Shown: positions 10,496 through 17,741, counted from the first letter of the stretch. The stretch is DNA of 32,869 nt from Patescibacteria group bacterium (GCA_028718865.1 JAQUKX010000008.1:1-32869), one strand, 5' to 3'. The notes: generated by a model from the letters alone, not told the origin. Numbers and translations: made by a program.

Positions 10496-10504
10496 ATTAT
10501 AGCA
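10496..10504 (-). promoter_or_regulatory. Extended -10 promoter for the alkylation repair gene
   Basis: Minus-strand TGCTATAAT: a TGn extension followed by a perfect TATAAT. The best -35 is weak (TTGTTT at 16 bases). The predicted start near 10489 leaves a leader of about 32 bases. Confidence 0.65.
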
Positions 10505-10581
10505 CCAGCAACAGACAAAACAATATTGCTTTTTAACGCCAAGCCAAGTAAAATATATAAAAAGATAATATCAAAAACCAC

Positions 10582-11289
10582 ATGAAAAAAAATTCTCCCC
10601 ATATTCCCCGACTACAGCAAAAAACCCCTTACGGCAAAACCCTGTCCAAAATCCGCGGTCCTTATACCAGGATTTACCTTATCCGCCACTGCCACCCCGA
10701 CTACAAAGTCAAAGAAATAGTTGGCGACAAGAAAATGCCTTTATCAGAACTGGGTCTCAAACAAAGAAAGCTTCTGCAAAAAAAACTTAAACAAATTAAA
10801 CTGGAAAAACTCTATGCCAGCGAGCTTACCCGTAGCCAGCAAACCGCTGAATATTATGCTCAAAAAACCAAAAAAAGGATTTTTATAGACAAGCGCCTCA
10901 ATGAAGTAGACTGGACTGAGTGGTATAAAGTGCAGTACTTCAATATGTCCAGCAAAACTCGAGTAAAAAAAATAGAAAAGTATAAAGAGATGGACAAAAA
11001 AATGTACCGTTTGCAGGAAAAAGTCCGCCGTCTCTTGGCAGACATCTACAAAAAAAATAAAGGCAAGCGAGTCGGCCTTTTTTGCCACGGCAACCTTATC
11101 CGCGCCATGGTCACCAGTATTTTGCATACTGATGTTATTGGTTTTTTGTCCTTAGAAATTTATCAATCCTCGGTCACCAAGCTGGTGGTAGACAAAAACG
11201 GCTATATCAAAATAAACTACATCAACAACATCGGGCATTTGCCCCATAAACCAGATGAAGATATTTTCCTCTCCGCCCTCAACCAATAA
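10582..11289 (+). CDS. Histidine phosphatase family protein (phosphoglycerate mutase-like)
   Basis: Phosphohydrolase of the branch-1 histidine phosphatase superfamily. The phosphoacceptor motif is LIRHCHPD (R35, H36) in place of the usual RHG. The other catalytic residues are present: R84 in SELTRSQQT, E108 in LNEVDW, and H169 in LFCHGN. About 29 basic residues precede the domain. The substrate is unknown; the family covers sugar phosphates, nucleotides and cobalamin intermediates. A GATAAT box at 10564-10569 lies so close to the ATG (10582) that the leader would be only about 6 bases. It converges with 11292-11537 with only 2 bases between stops and no visible terminator. Confidence 0.85.
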   Translation: MKKNSPHIPRLQQKTPYGKTLSKIRGPYTRIYLIRHCHPDYKVKEIVGDKKMPLSELGLKQRKLLQKKLKQIKLEKLYASELTRSQQTAEYYAQKTKKRIFIDKRLNEVDWTEWYKVQYFNMSSKTRVKKIEKYKEMDKKMYRLQEKVRRLLADIYKKNKGKRVGLFCHGNLIRAMVTSILHTDVIGFLSLEIYQSSVTKLVVDKNGYIKINYINNIGHLPHKPDEDIFLSALNQ

Positions 11290-11291
11290 AC

Positions 11292-11537
11292 CTATCGTAT
11301 AAAAAAGAGCAGAGAGAAAAATAAAATAACCGCCACTGCCAGAGAAGCGCCCAGCCAAATTATCAAGCGGCGCTTTTTTGTTTTCTTTTTTTCCTTATCT
11401 TTATTTATTTCTTCAATTGACTCATCCAGCGGCGCTTTTTCCAACTGAAAACGCAAGAGAGAGAAAAATAAAAACAAAGCCAGCAAAATTCCAATAATGC
11501 CGATTATCACTATCCACAGTTGGCTGTTGGCTGACAT
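11292..11537 (-). CDS. Small two-helix membrane protein, unknown function
   Basis: An 81-residue protein with two hydrophobic helices (about 8-28 and 58-79) joined by a highly charged linker (KAPLDESIEEINKDKEKKKT plus KKRR), ending in FFIR. No known motif was recognised. It is the last gene of the minus-strand run that begins with the MgtE-like transporter and follows tspO by 21 bases, so it is probably co-transcribed. Codon use resembles its neighbours. Coding status is supported by clear membrane topology and operon position. Confidence 0.65.
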   Translation of the reverse strand: MSANSQLWIVIIGIIGILLALFLFFSLLRFQLEKAPLDESIEEINKDKEKKKTKKRRLIIWLGASLAVAVILFFSLLFFIR

Positions 11538-11558
11538 AATTATTTGAATTTAGTTTTC

Positions 11559-12044
11559 TCAATTAAGACGCCAAATACTGTAATTGAGCAAAGCAGCAAA
11601 ACTCACCCAAAAGAAGTAAGGCAAAAGAAGATAAGCTGCTTTTTTATCAATATTACAAAAGTGAAAAATCAAATAAGCAATAAAGAGCCAGAGAAAAATA
11701 ATTTCTCCAAAAGCCGCTCCGGGATTTTTCAGGCCAAAAAACAAAATTGACCAAAGAGTATTGAAAAACAAATGAACAATAAAGAGCCAAAAAGCCAGCT
11801 TGTTTTCTTTCTTTTTCAAGCCCTTTTGCCAGACAAGATAAAGAGCAATGCCCATTAGAATAAAAAGAGTAGTCCAGACTGGTCCAAAAATCCAGTTAGG
11901 CGGATTGAACTGCGGCTTGATAAGTTGAGCATACCAACTATCTATGGCTGGCGTGGTAAAAATAGAGCCAATTGCTCCAGCGGCCAAACAAATAAAAACC
12001 GCTGCGGCCAATTTCAATAAATTAAGCTTTGGCTTTTTTAGCAT
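11559..12044 (-). CDS. tspO: TspO/MBR family tryptophan-rich membrane protein
   Basis: Five-helix membrane protein of the TspO/peripheral benzodiazepine receptor family, known to bind porphyrins and modulate tetrapyrrole or stress responses. The 161-residue length is standard. Characteristic features are SIFTTPAIDSWYAQLIKPQFNPPNWIFGPVWT split over helices 1-2 (NPPNWIFGPVW is the family hallmark), FNTLWSILFFGL, and Trp-rich loops. Its start overlaps the end of the GNAT gene by 23 bases. No heme biosynthesis genes are visible here, so the ligand is open; scavenged porphyrin is one possibility. Confidence 0.92.
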   Translation of the reverse strand: MLKKPKLNLLKLAAAVFICLAAGAIGSIFTTPAIDSWYAQLIKPQFNPPNWIFGPVWTTLFILMGIALYLVWQKGLKKKENKLAFWLFIVHLFFNTLWSILFFGLKNPGAAFGEIIFLWLFIAYLIFHFCNIDKKAAYLLLPYFFWVSFAALLNYSIWRLN

Positions 12045-12591
12045 TTTTTTTATTCTTTATTTTATAATCCTCTCTTAATAAGCCATAAACTAAGGAATCG
12101 CAATAGCGCCTATTTTTGTACAAATGCTGGCGCAAACAGCCTTCTTTTTGAAAGCCATATTTTTCCAAAAGCAAAGCTGAAGCAATATTATGATCCATTA
12201 CTTCGGCCCAGACTCTTTTCAATTTCAATTTGCCAAAAGAAAAATCAAGCATCAGCTGCAAAGCTTCACTCATAATGCCTTGACGATGGTATTTTTTGCC
12301 CAGCCAGTAGCCCAAAACTCCGCGGCGGCCAGGTAAGTCAAGATCAGCAATGGTAATCACGCCGATAATCTGATCGCTGTTTTTTTCGGCAATGCCTAAA
12401 GGAAAAGCTTCTTGTTTTTTATATTTCTTTTGGCATCTTTTGATAAACTCTACAGCCTGCTTAAGCTGATAGGGCTCAGGCACATTGGAAAGATGACGGA
12501 TAATATCCCTGTCTTTAATGTTTTGATAAATTGACTTAGCATCAGAGGCTTTGAGATAGCGCAAATTTATTTTTTGACCTATAAGCTTCAT
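12022..12591 (-). CDS. GNAT family N-acetyltransferase (RimJ/RimL-like)
   Basis: Acetyl-CoA-dependent acetyltransferase, 189 residues. The fold is recognisable from the N-terminal INLRYLKASDAKSIYQNIKD strand-helix, the acetyl-CoA loop region GYWLGKKYHRQGIMSEALQL, and VWAEVMDHNIASALLLEKYG, which is typical of RimJ/RimL and ribosomal-protein-like acetyltransferases. The C-terminus is a Lys-rich tail (KIKNKKNAKKAKA). It lies 3 bases after the NUDIX gene and overlaps tspO. The target (a ribosomal protein N-terminus, an antibiotic or a small amine) cannot be told from sequence. Confidence 0.88.
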   Translation of the reverse strand: MKLIGQKINLRYLKASDAKSIYQNIKDRDIIRHLSNVPEPYQLKQAVEFIKRCQKKYKKQEAFPLGIAEKNSDQIIGVITIADLDLPGRRGVLGYWLGKKYHRQGIMSEALQLMLDFSFGKLKLKRVWAEVMDHNIASALLLEKYGFQKEGCLRQHLYKNRRYCDSLVYGLLREDYKIKNKKNAKKAKA

Positions 12592-12594
12592 AAA

Positions 12595-13017
12595 TTATAA
12601 AAACTTATTTAAAATTATTTTTTTTATTTCTTTAGGCCGCAAATCCAAATCAGAAACAATTGCCAAATCATACCACTTGAATTCATATTTACCAGGATAC
12701 TTTGAATTGGGAATTAATTCCGGACCAGTGCCAGTGCCCAACTTACCACCAACAACATCAGCTAGATAAAAATATTCCCTTTGTCCTTCAAAGCCCGGCT
12801 TCTGAGAAAGCATCTGAAAAAATAAATCTCCAGCTAATACGTCTAAACCAGTTTCTTCTTTGACTTCTCTAATTAGACACTGCTCTAAACTCTCCCCTTT
12901 TTCCACTATTCCTCCCGGACAAGCCCAGTAGACTTCCTCAGGCTTAGTTCTTTTGACCAAAAGAATTTTTTGGCCTTGGATGATTATGGCTCGCGATCTT
13001 TGTATTTCCTTGGCCAT
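12595..13017 (-). CDS. NUDIX hydrolase
   Basis: Nucleoside-diphosphate-X hydrolase of 140 residues. The complete NUDIX box is readable as G36-x5-E42-x7-R50-E51-V-x-E54-E55-x-G57-L58 (GGIVEKGESLEQCLIREV then KEETGL), which places the Mg2+-binding glutamates correctly. The substrate is unknown. It starts 4 bases after the MgtE-like stop codon and is followed after 3 bases by the GNAT gene, so it belongs to the same transcript. No SD is visible. Confidence 0.9.
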   Translation of the reverse strand: MAKEIQRSRAIIIQGQKILLVKRTKPEEVYWACPGGIVEKGESLEQCLIREVKEETGLDVLAGDLFFQMLSQKPGFEGQREYFYLADVVGGKLGTGTGPELIPNSKYPGKYEFKWYDLAIVSDLDLRPKEIKKIILNKFL

Positions 13018-13021
13018 ATTT

Positions 13022-14011
13022 CTACAACATTAATTTGGCTATCCATAAATAAACCAAAACGCTCAAAATATCTTGGATAATAGTACCAATCGGACCAGTA
13101 GCATTGGCTGGATCAAACTTCATCCTATTGAGTGCATAAGGTAAAAACAGGCCAGTAGCAATAGAAGTCAATATAGCTGCAAACATAGCCAAAGATAAGA
13201 CTATGCCCATAAGCAAATCTTTGTAGAAAATAATGGTTATCAGAAGCATCAAAAAACTAATCAGTGCAGCGATAATAAGTATTACCGATGACTGCCGCAA
13301 AAAATAAAGGTTAAATTTTAATTTTGAATTAACAGCTATATCACGGACAAATAAAAATCCTACTTGAGCGCCCACAGCATTAGATATATAAACTATCAAG
13401 GGTATAAAAGAAGCCAAGATTATATTTTTGGCCAAAGTGCCTTCAAACAGATTGATAATTTCTGCAGCCAAAATTCCGCCTAGAAGACCCACTAAAAGCC
13501 AGGGCAAACGCGCTCGGACAGACTGAAAAATAGAAGTCTGCAGAATGCTGCGCAGAGCCATGTGCTCCTTGTCAACACCGACAAAATAAGAAATGTCTTC
13601 CTGAGCTTCTTGATAAAGAATATCAAGAATGGCATCATTTAAAACCGCCCCTAAAAAAATTCCTTTTTTATCCACTACTGGCACCATCTTGACACTATGC
13701 TTGAGCGAAGCTAAGGCAACTTTTTCTCTATCAGTATGAGGAGAAGCTGTTACTAGATCCTTGATCATTACTTGGGAGGCTTTTTTATTTTTGGGCTGGC
13801 GAAAAATCTCTTTAATGGACATTACGCCCAAGAGTTTACCGCTTTTCCCCACTACATAAACATAACTAATTGACTCTAGCTGTTTGACATTGGCCAAAAG
13901 ATACTTGGTCACCTCTGCCATAGTAGTACTGGGCCCGGCTATAGGGACTCTATCGTTCATTAGTCGACCAGCCGCATCTTTGGGAAGATTTTTAATTAAA
14001 TTTTTATTCAT
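13022..14011 (-). CDS. MgtE-like magnesium/divalent cation transporter, lacking the N domain
   Basis: CBS-domain-gated membrane cation channel. Residues about 20-135 form a CBS pair (SYVYVVGKSGKLLGVMSIKE; MVPVVDKKGIFLGAVLND), then five membrane helices begin near ARLPWLLVGLLGGILAAEI. FDPANATGPIGTIIQD matches the MgtE G-x-DPA-x-x-SGP segment with the pore aspartate. Unlike classical MgtE there is no N-terminal helical superdomain, and the GGNxGxQ pore-loop motif reads SNAVGAQ, so selectivity may differ. It is the first gene of a five-gene minus-strand run. An AGGAG lies too far (about 18 bases) from the ATG to be certain. Confidence 0.85.
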   Translation of the reverse strand: MNKNLIKNLPKDAAGRLMNDRVPIAGPSTTMAEVTKYLLANVKQLESISYVYVVGKSGKLLGVMSIKEIFRQPKNKKASQVMIKDLVTASPHTDREKVALASLKHSVKMVPVVDKKGIFLGAVLNDAILDILYQEAQEDISYFVGVDKEHMALRSILQTSIFQSVRARLPWLLVGLLGGILAAEIINLFEGTLAKNIILASFIPLIVYISNAVGAQVGFLFVRDIAVNSKLKFNLYFLRQSSVILIIAALISFLMLLITIIFYKDLLMGIVLSLAMFAAILTSIATGLFLPYALNRMKFDPANATGPIGTIIQDILSVLVYLWIAKLML

Positions 14012-14065
14012 TTTTATTTTTTATTTTTACTCCTATATCATACTATATTTCGGCCAAAAGATAAA

Positions 14066-14094
14066 TTGACAAAAATAATTTTTTATCATATTCT
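14066..14094 (+). promoter_or_regulatory. Promoter of the 33-residue membrane peptide gene
   Basis: Perfect -35 TTGACA (14066-14071), 17-base spacer, -10 TATTCT (14089-14094). The start would be near 14101, giving a 44-base leader that carries the GGAGG site. A TTTATC-17-TATGAT pair on the minus strand nearby would serve the divergent MgtE-like operon. Confidence 0.7.
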
Positions 14095-14144
14095 TCGCTG
14101 TTGCCCTTTTTCCGGTTCAAAACCCAAGCGGAGGTGAAAACAAA

Positions 14145-14246
14145 ATGAAAAGAAAAAAAGCTCCTTCCTATTGGCCATATTTTTTGGCCTATGCCTTTGT
14201 CATTGTGTTGGCCATATTCCTGGCCTCAATCGGCAAGACCTCTTAA
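14145..14246 (+). CDS. 33-residue basic-headed single-helix membrane peptide
   Basis: A tiny gene: MKRKKAPSYWPY followed by one hydrophobic helix (about residues 11-29) and the tail GKTS. The Lys/Arg head predicts a cytoplasmic N-terminus. Support for coding is unusually good for its size: a TTGACA promoter, a strong SD GGAGG at 14130-14134 placed 10 bases before the ATG, and a strong terminator directly after the stop. No homologue is recognised. It is one of several small genes here with strong SD sites, unlike the core genes. It could act as a single-helix regulator or subunit of a membrane complex; that is speculation. Confidence 0.72.
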   Translation: MKRKKAPSYWPYFLAYAFVIVLAIFLASIGKTS

Positions 14247-14250
14247 TCTC

Positions 14251-14283
14251 AAAGCCCCCGACCGCACACGGTTGGGGCTTTTA
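14251..14283 (+). terminator. Terminator after the 33-residue peptide gene
   Basis: AAAGCCCC and GGGGCTTTT close a hairpin extended by CGACCG/CGGTTG around the loop CACA. The TTTT tail follows on the plus strand, and AAAA in front makes it usable on the minus strand for the gene at 14307 as well. Confidence 0.85.
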
Positions 14284-14306
14284 AATTATGTTTATAAAAA
14301 TAAATT

Positions 14307-14525
14307 TTATAAACCGCAAAGTTCCATGGTTACGGCTGCCTTAATAGCTCTAAAACCATCTTCATCATGGGAAAGCTCGGGGAAGACATCTCTAATTTTT
14401 TGCTCAAAAGCGCTCCAACGACCGTCAGGATCTGGCCTTAAATCATTTTCCGTAAATTGATTTATTCTTTCATGAAAAAGCCTATAAAGCTCTTGCTTTT
14501 TATCAATTGGATTTTCAAAACTCAT
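14307..14525 (-). CDS. Small hypothetical protein downstream of tRNA-Ser
   Basis: A 72-residue soluble, acidic protein (MSFENPIDKKQELYRLFHER onward; central DLRPDPDGRWSAFEQKIRDV; end AAVTMELCGL). No family was recognised. The pattern of alternating charged and aliphatic residues predicts helices. The ATG at 14525 lies only 22 bases beyond the CCA end of tRNA-Ser on the same strand, so it is probably transcribed with the tRNAs and released by processing. No SD is seen. Coding is favoured by sensible amino-acid composition, with no larger overlapping alternative. Confidence 0.6.
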   Translation of the reverse strand: MSFENPIDKKQELYRLFHERINQFTENDLRPDPDGRWSAFEQKIRDVFPELSHDEDGFRAIKAAVTMELCGL

Positions 14526-14547
14526 ATTTTTTATTTAAACTTCTATT

Positions 14548-14638
14548 TGGCGGTGGGAGAGGGATTTGAACCCCCGATACTCTTTTGGAGTATATCGCAT
14601 TTCGAGTGCGACGCATTCAACCACTCTGCCATCCCACC
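14548..14638 (-). tRNA. tRNA-Ser (anticodon CGA)
   Basis: The cloverleaf reads 5' to 3' on the minus strand: acceptor GGTGGGA/TCCCACC, anticodon stem GTCGCA/TGCGAT with loop CTCGAAA (anticodon CGA, codon UCG), the long variable arm typical of Ser (ACTC...GAGT) and GGTTCAAATCC T-arm. CCA is encoded. Confidence 0.95.
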
Positions 14639-14659
14639 TTAGACAAATTAAAAATCAAT

Positions 14660-14752
14660 AGAGCCATTGAGCCTCGCTACACGCGGTCGAATTATTTATG
14701 GCCAAAGGCCATGAGCGACCCTGAGCGACTGCAAGGAGTCGAACGGGGAGCC
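14660..14752. repeat. Unassigned inter-tRNA element with small inverted repeats
   Basis: The 117 bases between tRNA-Ser and tRNA-Ala are GC-richer than the surroundings and hold two hairpins: ATGGCC-AAA-GGCCAT and CGACT-GCAAGG-AGTCG, with GAGCGAC occurring twice in tandem (GAGCGACCCTGAGCGACT). It resembles the dispersed REP-like intergenic repeats of many bacteria, but only one copy lies in this window, so repeat status is unproven. Confidence 0.4.
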
Positions 14753-14755
14753 AAA

Positions 14756-14832
14756 TGGTGGACTGTGGGAGAGTCGAACTCCCGACCTCTGCAATGCGAA
14801 TGCAGCGCTCTAGCCAACTGAGCTAACAGCCC
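14756..14832 (-). tRNA. tRNA-Ala (anticodon CGC)
   Basis: Acceptor GGGCTGT/ACAGTCC contains the G3-U70 wobble that identifies alanine tRNAs. The anticodon stem CTGCA/TGCAG encloses TTCGCAT, giving anticodon CGC (codon GCG). D-arm TAGCTCAG and T-arm GTTCGACTC are standard. Discriminator A and encoded CCA are present. Confidence 0.96.
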
Positions 14833-14899
14833 AAATTTATTGTCTCTCGCCTGCTAAATTAACATTTTTTGCTGATTTTGACAACTAGAGTTAGAATGC

Positions 14900-14928
14900 T
14901 GGACAAAAAAAATCTAATACCCTATAAT
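14900..14928 (+). promoter_or_regulatory. Promoter of the arsR operon
   Basis: -35 TGGACA (14900-14905), 17-base spacer, perfect -10 TATAAT (14923-14928). The start would be near 14935, inside the operator, leaving a leader of about 26 bases to the ATG at 14961. Confidence 0.8.
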
Positions 14929-14947
14929 ATCAATACTCATTGATATT
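14926..14947. promoter_or_regulatory. ArsR operator (perfect inverted repeat)
   Basis: AATATCAAT-ACTC-ATTGATATT is a perfect 9-bp inverted repeat. Its core, ATCAA-N6-TTGAT, matches the classical ArsR/SmtB-family operator. It overlaps the last bases of the -10 box and the predicted start site, so a bound repressor would block initiation. This supports metalloid-responsive autoregulation of the genes that follow. Confidence 0.85.
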
Positions 14948-14960
14948 AATTTTTTTATAT

Positions 14961-15269
14961 ATGGAATTTTCCTGCTGTAAAAACAATCAATCAAAAAAAG
15001 AGCTCGCCCAAAGCGCTGAGTTTTTAAAAATAATTGCTGAAGAAAATCGGCTCAAAATAATCTGCCTTCTAAAACACCATGACCGCTGTGTCTGCGATAT
15101 CTGGCAATATCTTGATCTGCCTCAAAATTTGATTTCCCACCACTTGAAAATACTAAAAGATTTTGAACTAGTCAGCTCAAAAAAACAGGGCACTAAAGTA
15201 ATTTATTCTCTCAATAGCAAAAAATTAAAAAAATATTATTTACTTTTATCGCATTATATTAATAATTAA
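14961..15269 (+). CDS. arsR: ArsR-family metalloregulator
   Basis: Winged-helix repressor of 102 residues. The helix-turn-helix lies in CVCDIWQYLDLPQNLISHHL then KILKDFELV, followed by the wing SSKKQGTKVIYSL. C43 and C45 in RCVCD sit at the start of the HTH region, the As(III)/Sb(III)-binding type seen in classical ArsR; C5 and C6 near the N-terminus could supply a third thiol. I chose ATG 14961 rather than the in-frame TTG at 14940, because the TTG lies inside the operator near the predicted transcript start. It represses its own operon through the inverted repeat just upstream. Released when arsenite or a similar metalloid binds; the exact inducer is inferred. Confidence 0.92.
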   Translation: MEFSCCKNNQSKKELAQSAEFLKIIAEENRLKIICLLKHHDRCVCDIWQYLDLPQNLISHHLKILKDFELVSSKKQGTKVIYSLNSKKLKKYYLLLSHYINN

Positions 15270-15273
15270 AAAA

Positions 15274-15507
15274 ATGAACATCAAAATCTTGGGCTCTGGC
15301 TGCCCTAATTGCCAGACTTTGGAAAATCAAGCCAAACAAGCTGTCAAAGAACTTGCTCTCCAAGACACTGCTATAGAGCACATCTATGATATTACTCAGA
15401 TTACTCAGTATGGCCTAATGTCCATTCCGGCCATTGTCATCAATGAAGAAGTCAAGGCTGCCGGCCGTATCCCTTCTGTAGAGGAAATAAAAAACTGGCT
15501 AAAATAA
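15274..15507 (+). CDS. Small thioredoxin-like redox-active disulfide protein
   Basis: A 77-residue thioredoxin-fold protein of the short archaeal/bacterial type (Thioredoxin_3, redox-active disulfide protein 2). The active site is GSGCPNC (C10, C13) directly after the first strand; the cis-Pro loop is MSIPAIVINEE, and the end is PSVEEIKNWLK. There is no signal peptide, so it acts in the cytoplasm. It begins 4 bases after arsR and 16 before the permease. Genes of this type are often found beside ArsP-type permeases, where they may hand reduced metalloid or electrons to the transporter; that role is inferred. Confidence 0.9.
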   Translation: MNIKILGSGCPNCQTLENQAKQAVKELALQDTAIEHIYDITQITQYGLMSIPAIVINEEVKAAGRIPSVEEIKNWLK

Positions 15508-15523
15508 ATATCTGGCTAGTTAT

Positions 15524-16645
15524 ATGAATAAAGAGCTAAAAATATTTATTCTGCTTACAGTCTTGTTTTTGTTTTTTTACTTTATGCCTATTGAATCTTT
15601 CTTTTTTACTGGTTTTATGGGAGCTATTTTCTCTGGCTTGGCTCTTTTAAAAGAATACAGCCGAGAACATATCTTGACTTGCCTGCTGCCAGCTTTTTTT
15701 ATTGCCGGAGCCATAACTGTTTTTGTCAGAAAAGAGTCTATTTTAAAATATTTGGGAACCAAAGCCAAAAAAATAATTTCCTATTCTCTGGCTTCTGTTT
15801 CTGGAGGGATTTTAGCGGTTTGTTCTTGTACAATTCTCCCTTTATTTGCCGGAATTAGAAAAAGAGGCGCTGGTCTGGGCCCAGCTGTTACTTTTCTTTT
15901 TGCCGGACCAGCTATTAATATTGCGGCTATTTTTTTGACTATTTCTGTTTTGGGTTTAAATATTGGTTTGGCCAGAATTACTGCCGCCATTTTACTAGCT
16001 ATTTTAGTAGGCTTGTCTATGCAGTTGATTTTTAGAGAAAAAACTGAAAATGGCGATATTTTTATTGAACAAAATAATGACCCCAATTACAATAAAAAAA
16101 CAATTTTGTTTTTTATGCTGGCAATGATCGGAATTTTGATAGTAAATAGTCTAGCAATCAATCAAATTCTCAAATATTCTCTAGTAGTTGGCCTGACTTT
16201 GACTGTAATTATTATTGCCCTAAAAAAATTCCAAAAACAAACCAATGAAAAATGGCTAAAAGAAACCTGGTCTTTTGCCAAAATGCTTTTACCACTGCTT
16301 TTTATCGGCGTATTTATAGCCGGATTTATCATGCCTTTTTTGCCTCAAGAATTGATTGAAAAAACAGTCGGGCAGAATTCTTTTAATGGCAATTTGCTGG
16401 CTGCTTTTTTTGGCGCTCTGATGTATTTTTCCACTTTAACCGAAGTGCCTATTTTACAAGCCTTAATTGCCAAAGGCATGCATCAAGGACCGGCTCTATC
16501 TTTACTTTTGGCCGGGCCTTCTCTAAGTTTACCCAATATGCTGGTAATTAGAAAAGTCTTGGGCAATAAAAAAACCGCCGTTTATATATTATTAGTGATA
16601 TTTTACTCTGGTTTAGCTGGTCTGATTTTTGGCCAAATAATTTAA
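15524..16645 (+). CDS. arsP: ArsP-type permease (DUF318/PF03773 family)
   Basis: Membrane permease of 373 residues with about nine or ten hydrophobic helices. The family motif is intact: VCSCTILPLFAGIRKRG (C100, C102) followed by GPAVTFLFAGPAINIAAI. A second conserved half-site is STLTEVPILQALIAKGMHQG then GPSLSLPNM. Characterised ArsP proteins export trivalent organoarsenicals such as methylarsenite through paired cysteines. Control by ArsR upstream supports metalloid efflux here, although family members of unknown substrate are common. It is cotranscribed with arsR and the thioredoxin-like gene; the ATG has no SD. Confidence 0.88.
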   Translation: MNKELKIFILLTVLFLFFYFMPIESFFFTGFMGAIFSGLALLKEYSREHILTCLLPAFFIAGAITVFVRKESILKYLGTKAKKIISYSLASVSGGILAVCSCTILPLFAGIRKRGAGLGPAVTFLFAGPAINIAAIFLTISVLGLNIGLARITAAILLAILVGLSMQLIFREKTENGDIFIEQNNDPNYNKKTILFFMLAMIGILIVNSLAINQILKYSLVVGLTLTVIIIALKKFQKQTNEKWLKETWSFAKMLLPLLFIGVFIAGFIMPFLPQELIEKTVGQNSFNGNLLAAFFGALMYFSTLTEVPILQALIAKGMHQGPALSLLLAGPSLSLPNMLVIRKVLGNKKTAVYILLVIFYSGLAGLIFGQII

Positions 16646-16656
16646 AAATAAAAATT

Positions 16657-17109
16657 ATGAACAAAAAATTATTACTACCTTTATTATTTATCAGTCTGTT
16701 GTTTTTAGGTGCTTGTACCAGACAAAAAACTGATCAGCCAAATATCAATCTGGCTGAAAATAATTCAACTCCTATTATAGTAAAAATGTTTGTCCAATCA
16801 GATAAAACCGCTTATCGCTCTTATGAAAAAGTAAATTTATCTATTGATTTGATAAGTGACCGGGATCTAGAAAATGTACTAATTGAAGCCAAGGGCATAA
16901 ACAATGATTTCAATAGAAGCTATTTTAATCAAAATAAAACTGTTAATTTAAAAAAACAATCTACTTATAGCCTAAACTTCAGCCAAACGCTACCAGCCTG
17001 TAATAGCTGTTTCGGTTTAACCCCTGGTAATTATAATATAAAAATAAGTGCCAGCCATCAAGGAAAAGTTTTAGAAACTGAAACTATTAATTTAAGTATT
17101 AGCCAATGA
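16657..17109 (+). CDS. Predicted lipoprotein with an immunoglobulin-like domain and a CxxC pair
   Basis: A 150-residue exported protein. The signal ends in the lipobox LGAC with lipidated C20. The mature part is beta-rich (SDKTAYRSYEKVNLSIDLIS; NYNIKISASHQGKVLETETI), like an Ig-like or bacterial Ca-type domain. A solvent-type motif ACNSC (C115, C118) lies in the loop before the last strands. No specific family is recognised. It sits 11 bases after arsP and overlaps the next gene by 4 bases (ATGA), so both lipoproteins are translationally coupled and under ArsR control. A role in binding or delivering a thiol-reactive ligand at the cell surface is inference. Confidence 0.72.
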   Translation: MNKKLLLPLLFISLLFLGACTRQKTDQPNINLAENNSTPIIVKMFVQSDKTAYRSYEKVNLSIDLISDRDLENVLIEAKGINNDFNRSYFNQNKTVNLKKQSTYSLNFSQTLPACNSCFGLTPGNYNIKISASHQGKVLETETINLSISQ

Positions 17110-17741
17110 TTGTAAAGTCAAAACAAAAAATTTTATTAGCTTTTCCACTAGCTATCTTTATTTTGTTTTTATCTGCTTGTAGTAATACTAATAATGTCTT
17201 GAAACAACCCTTGTCTGAAGCCGAAAAAATAAAAATAGCTACTTGTCCTACTTGTTTTGCAATGACTCAAAAATTAGACTCCGAAAAATATCAACTGATT
17301 CCTACTACTTCTACTGCCCAAAGTATTGCTCTTTTGCAATCTGGACAAGTTGATTTAATCCTAGCTGGCCGCACCCTTAAACCAGAGGAACCAATTCTTG
17401 ATTCCTTAATAATAAAAGAAGGTTATTCCTTTTTAGCCAAAGAAGAAATAATAATTTATAGCTCTGATTTGGCCAACTATCAAATCTATACTGACCTAGA
17501 TGTTGCTTCTTTAAAAACAAGCTTAGAAATAGAAAATATTGAACCAGTTGATGATGTTTACCAATATTTAAATCAAGGAATTATTATTACTTCTTGGGAA
17601 AATACTGATTATCACCGAGCCAATTTAGCGCATATACTGGAAAACAATGGCAAAAGAGTAAATTTGTCCAGAAGACCAACTGTATATTGTGCCCAAGCTT
17701 GCGACCAAAAAGCGCAAGATATAGCTACGTTGCTCAAATAA
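17106..17741 (+). CDS. Predicted lipoprotein, periplasmic-binding-protein-like, with two cysteine pairs
   Basis: A 211-residue exported protein with lipobox LSAC (C25). Two cysteine pairs stand out: TCPTC (C47, C50) near the start of the mature domain and YCAQAC (C195, C199) near the end, so the two ends could form one thiol site. SIALLQSGQVDLILAGRTLK followed by PEE resembles the hinge region of type-2 periplasmic binding proteins, and the length would fit a small single or reduced PBP fold. It overlaps the previous lipoprotein gene by ATGA. A PBP-fold arsenite sensor (AioX type) is one known precedent, but no homology can be claimed from reading alone. Confidence 0.68.
   Translation: MIVKSKQKILLAFPLAIFILFLSACSNTNNVLKQPLSEAEKIKIATCPTCFAMTQKLDSEKYQLIPTTSTAQSIALLQSGQVDLILAGRTLKPEEPILDSLIIKEGYSFLAKEEIIIYSSDLANYQIYTDLDVASLKTSLEIENIEPVDDVYQYLNQGIIITSWENTDYHRANLAHILENNGKRVNLSRRPTVYCAQACDQKAQDIATLLK

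Noticed and set aside
10744-11127. 127-codon minus-strand frame inside the histidine phosphatase gene
   Set aside because: Antisense shadow; the plus-strand protein has all catalytic motifs, and the minus frame is a Phe-rich by-product of Lys codons.
14940-14961. TTG start at 14940 for arsR
   Set aside because: It falls inside the operator, near the predicted transcript start, and adds a hydrophobic stretch not seen in ArsR proteins.
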